In this document: piece after piece, positions 60,716 through 64,000 of the stretch
Numbering within the stretch: the stretch's first letter is position 1
Layout of the letters: the number at the start of each line of letters is the position of its first letter
From: Liolophura sinensis
Taxonomy: Eukaryota; Mollusca; Polyplacophora; Chitonida; Chitonidae
Reading direction: 5' to 3'
Assembly (NCBI RefSeq): GCF_032854445.1
Contig: NC_088302.1
Coordinates: forward strand, 40,430,191 to 40,494,190
Length of the DNA stretch: 64,000 nt
Notes under the pieces: model-generated
Told to the model about the DNA's origin: nothing
What the model saw: only the letters and a program-made list of their open reading frames with translations
Database searches by the model: none
Translations under genes and position numbers: made by a program

Positions 60716-60862
60716 TTAACTAGAAGACAACTGGGATACAATTTGAGCTGCATCGATAAGCACTGAATTTCTGGGATTCACTTCACAGGAAGTTGCAGTT
60801 GCAGATATCAAAAGTTTTTTTCTCCCACAAGCTCCAGTGCCAACAATTACTGAGATTTCCAT
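60716..60862 (-). CDS. Candidate first coding exon of the same unrecognised gene
   Basis: An ATG 11 nt after an acceptor-like 'gttcttttacag' opens 48 codons (MEISVIVGTGACG ... LIDAAQIVSQLSSS) before TAA. A strong donor-like 'gtaagt' begins one base after that stop codon, and a donor-like 'taaag|gtaagt' lies further upstream (edge 61142). If the true donor were a few bases earlier, this exon could join the helical exon at 59474-59650 into a protein of about 100 residues. The junction is not settled, so this may be a short leader frame or chance. Confidence 0.25.
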   Translation of the reverse strand: MEISVIVGTGACGRKKLLISATATSCEVNPRNSVLIDAAQIVSQLSSS

Positions 60863-61189
60863 GACCTAAGCTCCTGTAAAAGAACAAATCAAGTACACTA
60901 AACACAACTATGTACATTACCCGATTAAGCTATGTACAAAAGTTTTTTCCCATTTTAACGGTTTTTAAGTGGGTTCTTTTTTTTGAGGATGACTGAATGA
61001 GTGAGTAATTTGTGTTCGATGTAATGTTTAGAACATCATTTCAGTCATTGGACAAAGCGATCTCCAAATATCTTTAGGGGGCTGACTTATTGAGCGACAC
61101 TGGTTCATATGAATGATAATATTTCCTACAAAGATACTTACCTTTAGTTACAGCACACTGGCCCACACTGCTTGGGATTCAGGCAGTAT

Positions 61190-64000
61190 GATAGTCAGTA
61201 ATGCATTTGCTCCAGGCAGTACAATAGCCTGTATTCGGTCAGTTTAATGCCTCAAGTTCAATATGGCCAAGCAGTAATATATTTGGTACTACTTTAAAAT
61301 AACCTGTAATGCTTTCATTTTAGCATAGCCACCCATTACAATAGCCGGTACTACTTTACTTGTAATATAAGCCGGCAGTACAATAGCCGGTACTGTATTA
61401 GTTTTAGAATAGGTAGGCACTACAATATCTGGTACTGCTTCCCTTTCAGTACAGCCAGGCAGAACGATAGCTGGCACTGCTTTTAGTTTCACTTTAAGAA
61501 TAGCCAGGCGGTACAATAGCCAGTATTGCTTTAGCTTAGGTATAGCCAAGCAGTACAATAGCCGATACTGTTTCAGTAAAGTCAGGCAGTACGATAGCCA
61601 GTACTGTTTCAGTTTCAGTATAGCCAGGCAGTACGACAGCCGGTACTGCTTTAGTTTCAGTATAGCCAGGCAGTATAATATCCGGTACATCTTCAGTTTC
61701 AGTGAAGCCAGGCAATACAATAGCCAGTACTGCTTTAGTTTCAGTATAGCCAGGCAGTACAACAGCCGGTACAGCTTTAGTTTCTGTATAGCCAGGCAGT
61801 ACAATAACCTGAATTGCTTCAGTTTCAGTAAAGTCTGGCAGTACGATAGCTGGTACTGTTTCAGTTTCAGTAAAGCCATGCAGTACCACAGCCAGTACTG
61901 CTTTAGTTTCAGTATAGCCAGGCAGTACAATATCCGGTACATCTTCAGTTTCAGTAAAGTCAGGCAGTATGATAGCCGGTACTGCTTCAGTTTCAGTAAA
62001 GCCAAGCAGTACGATAGCCGGTACTGCTTTAGTTTCAATGTGGCGAAGCAGTATGATAGCTGGTACTGTTTCAGTCCAGTCAGGCAGCACGATAGCCGGT
62101 ACTGCTTTAGTTTCCGTAAAGGCAGGCAGTACAATAACCGGTACTGCTTTAGTTTCAATAAATCCAGACAGTACAATACCCGGTACTGGTTTAGTTTCAG
62201 TATAGCCAAACAGTACAATAGCCGGTACTGCTTTAGTTTCAGTAAAGTCAGGCAGTACGATAGCCGGTACTGCTTTAGTTTCAGTATAGCCAGACAGTAC
62301 AATAGCCGGTACTGGTTTAGTTTCAGTAAAGTCAGGCAGTACGATAGCCGGTACTGCTTTAGTTTCAGTAAAGCCAGGCAGAACGATAGCCAGTACTGCT
62401 TTAGTTTCAGTATAGCCAGACAGTACAATAGTCAGTACTGCTTTAGTTTCAGTATAGCCAGTCAGTACAACAGCCGGTACTGGTTTAGTTTCAGTAAAGT
62501 CAGGCAGTACGATAGCCGGTACTGCTTTAGTTTCAGTATAGCCAGACAGTACAATAGCTGGTACTGGTTTAGTTTCAGTATAGCCAGCCAGTACGATAGC
62601 CGGTACAGTTTTAGTTTCAGTATAGCCAGACAGTACAATAGCCGGTACTGCTTTAGTTTCAGTATAGCCAGACAGTACAACAGCCGGTACTGGTTTAGTT
62701 TCAGTAAAGTCAGGCAGTACGATAGCCGGTACTGGTTTAGTTTCAGTGAAGTCAGGCAGTACGATAGAAGGTACTGGTTTAGTTTCAGTATAACCAGATA
62801 GTACGATAGCCGGTACTGCTTTAGTTTCAGTAAAGCCAGGCAGTATGATAGCCGGTAATGCTTTAGTTTCAGTATAGCCAGGCAGTACGATAGCCGGTAC
62901 TACTTTAGTTTCAATATGGCCAAGCAGTATGATAGCTGGTATTGTTTCAGTAAAGCCAGGCAGTATGATAGCCGGTAATGCTTTAGTTTCAGTATAGCCA
63001 GACAGTACAATAGCCGGTACTGCTTTAGTTTCAGTATAGCCAGACAGTACAACAGCCGGTACTGGTTTAGTTTCAGTAAAGTCAGGCAGTACGATAGCCG
63101 GTACTGGTTTAGTTTCAGTGAAGTCAGGCAGTACGATAGCCGGTACTGGTTTAGTTTCAGTATAACCAGATAGTACGATAGCCGGTACTGCTTTAGTTTC
63201 AGTAAAGCCAGGCAGTATGATAGCCGGTAATGCTTTAGTTTCAGTATAGCCAGGCAGTACGATAGCCGGTACTACTTTAGTTTCAATATGGCCAAGCAGT
63301 ATGATAGCTGGTATTGTTTCAGTAAAGCCAGGCAGTATGATAGCCGGTAATGCTTTAGTTTCAGTATAGCCAGGCAGTACGATAGCCGGTACTACTTTAG
63401 TTTCAATATGGCCAAGCAGTATGATAGCTGGTATTGTTTCAGTCAAGTCAGGCAGCACGTTAGCCGGTACTGCTTTAGCTTCAGTAAAGGCAGGCAGTAC
63501 AATAGCTGGTACTGCTTCAGTTTCAGTATAGTCAAGTAGCACGATAGCCGGTACTGCCTTAGTTTCAGTAGAGGCAGGCAGTACAATAGCTGGTATTGCT
63601 TCAGTTTCAGAATAGCCAAGCAGTACAATAGCCGGTACTGTTTCAGTCAAGTCAGGCAGTACGATATGCGGTACTGTTTCAGTCAAGTCAGGCACTACGA
63701 TATGCAGTACTGTTTCACTTTCAGTATAGCCAGGCAGTACAATAGCCGGTACTGTTTCAGTATAACCAGATAGTACGATAGCCGGTATTGCTTTAGTTTC
63801 AGTAAATCCAGGCAATACGATAGCCGGTACTGCTTTAGTTTCAGTAAAGTCAGACAGTACGATAGCCGGTACTGGTTTAGTTTCAGTAAAGTCAGACAGT
63901 ACGATAGCCGGTACTGCTTTAGTTTCAGTATAGCCATGCAGTACGATAGCCGGTACTGCTTTAGTCTCTGTATAGCCAGACAGTATGATAGCCAGTACTG
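61190..64000 (-). repeat. 42-bp minisatellite, open in one minus frame to the window edge
   Basis: Some 60 units of 42 bp, with 36-bp variants, cover the right end. On the minus strand one frame is open from 64000 down to a stop at 61536, at least 821 codons, encoding degenerate 14-residue repeats of the type GYTETKAVPAIVLP (12-residue form DLTETVPAIVLL). The other minus frame (61289-62428) and one plus frame (61878-62801) are also long and open, because unit lengths are multiples of three. Higher-order repeats of about 372 bp (cagccggtactggtttag at 62681 and 63053) and 120 bp are visible. Units decay left of 61540, where the first frame meets stops. It could be a repetitive protein or simply a minisatellite. 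No signal peptide, start codon or known family is visible. Confidence 0.85.

Overview
The window is from an animal nuclear genome and is most likely lophotrochozoan, probably a mollusc. Genes are split by many GT-AG introns, intergenic DNA is AT-rich, the octamer TACATGTA is very frequent, and dispersed tRNA-derived SINEs occur every few kilobases. These carry the 'gattggtgttttac...actcaagaatatttcactta' tail that I associate with molluscan genomes. The species cannot be fixed from sequence alone. No bacterial-type genes, tRNAs, rRNAs or CRISPR arrays were seen.

Two protein-coding genes are recognised with confidence, both on the minus strand. (1) The first three coding exons of an FCHSD2/Nervous-wreck-type F-BAR and double-SH3 protein lie at 20774-11893. 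The rest of the gene is presumably beyond the left edge. (2) A complete JADE-family gene has 16 coding exons between 47281 and 30331. They join in frame into a 1097-residue PHD-finger scaffold of the HBO1 histone acetyltransferase complex. Its likely poly(A) site is at about 29240, and a 5' untranslated exon with a CRE-containing promoter is possible at about 49425-49610. A possible small unnamed minus-strand gene lies at 59.5-60.9 kb.

Layout: 1-11.9 kb, FCHSD2 intron; 11.9-20.8 kb, FCHSD2 5' exons and a repeat-rich 8.5 kb intron; 20.8-29.2 kb, intergenic with mobile-element debris; 29.2-49.6 kb, JADE; 49.6-51.6 kb, unassigned; 51.6-57.1 kb, a nested tandem block of unclassified hairpin-ended elements; 57.1-61.1 kb, sparse sequence with SINEs and the candidate small gene; 61.2-64.0 kb, a 42-bp minisatellite open in one minus frame for over 800 codons to the window edge.

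The most interesting structure concerns splice sites. In both genes a local tandem array begins at a 5' splice site and repeats the donor motif downstream: 30-bp period after FCHSD2 exon 3, and about 43-bp period after JADE exon 11. The next JADE exon begins with GTAAGT directly after the acceptor AG, so a donor is re-created after splicing. JADE introns also hold a 17-copy, nearly identical 75-bp satellite, a foldback element with arms of about 200 bp, and a 669-bp MITE whose ends are themselves hairpins.
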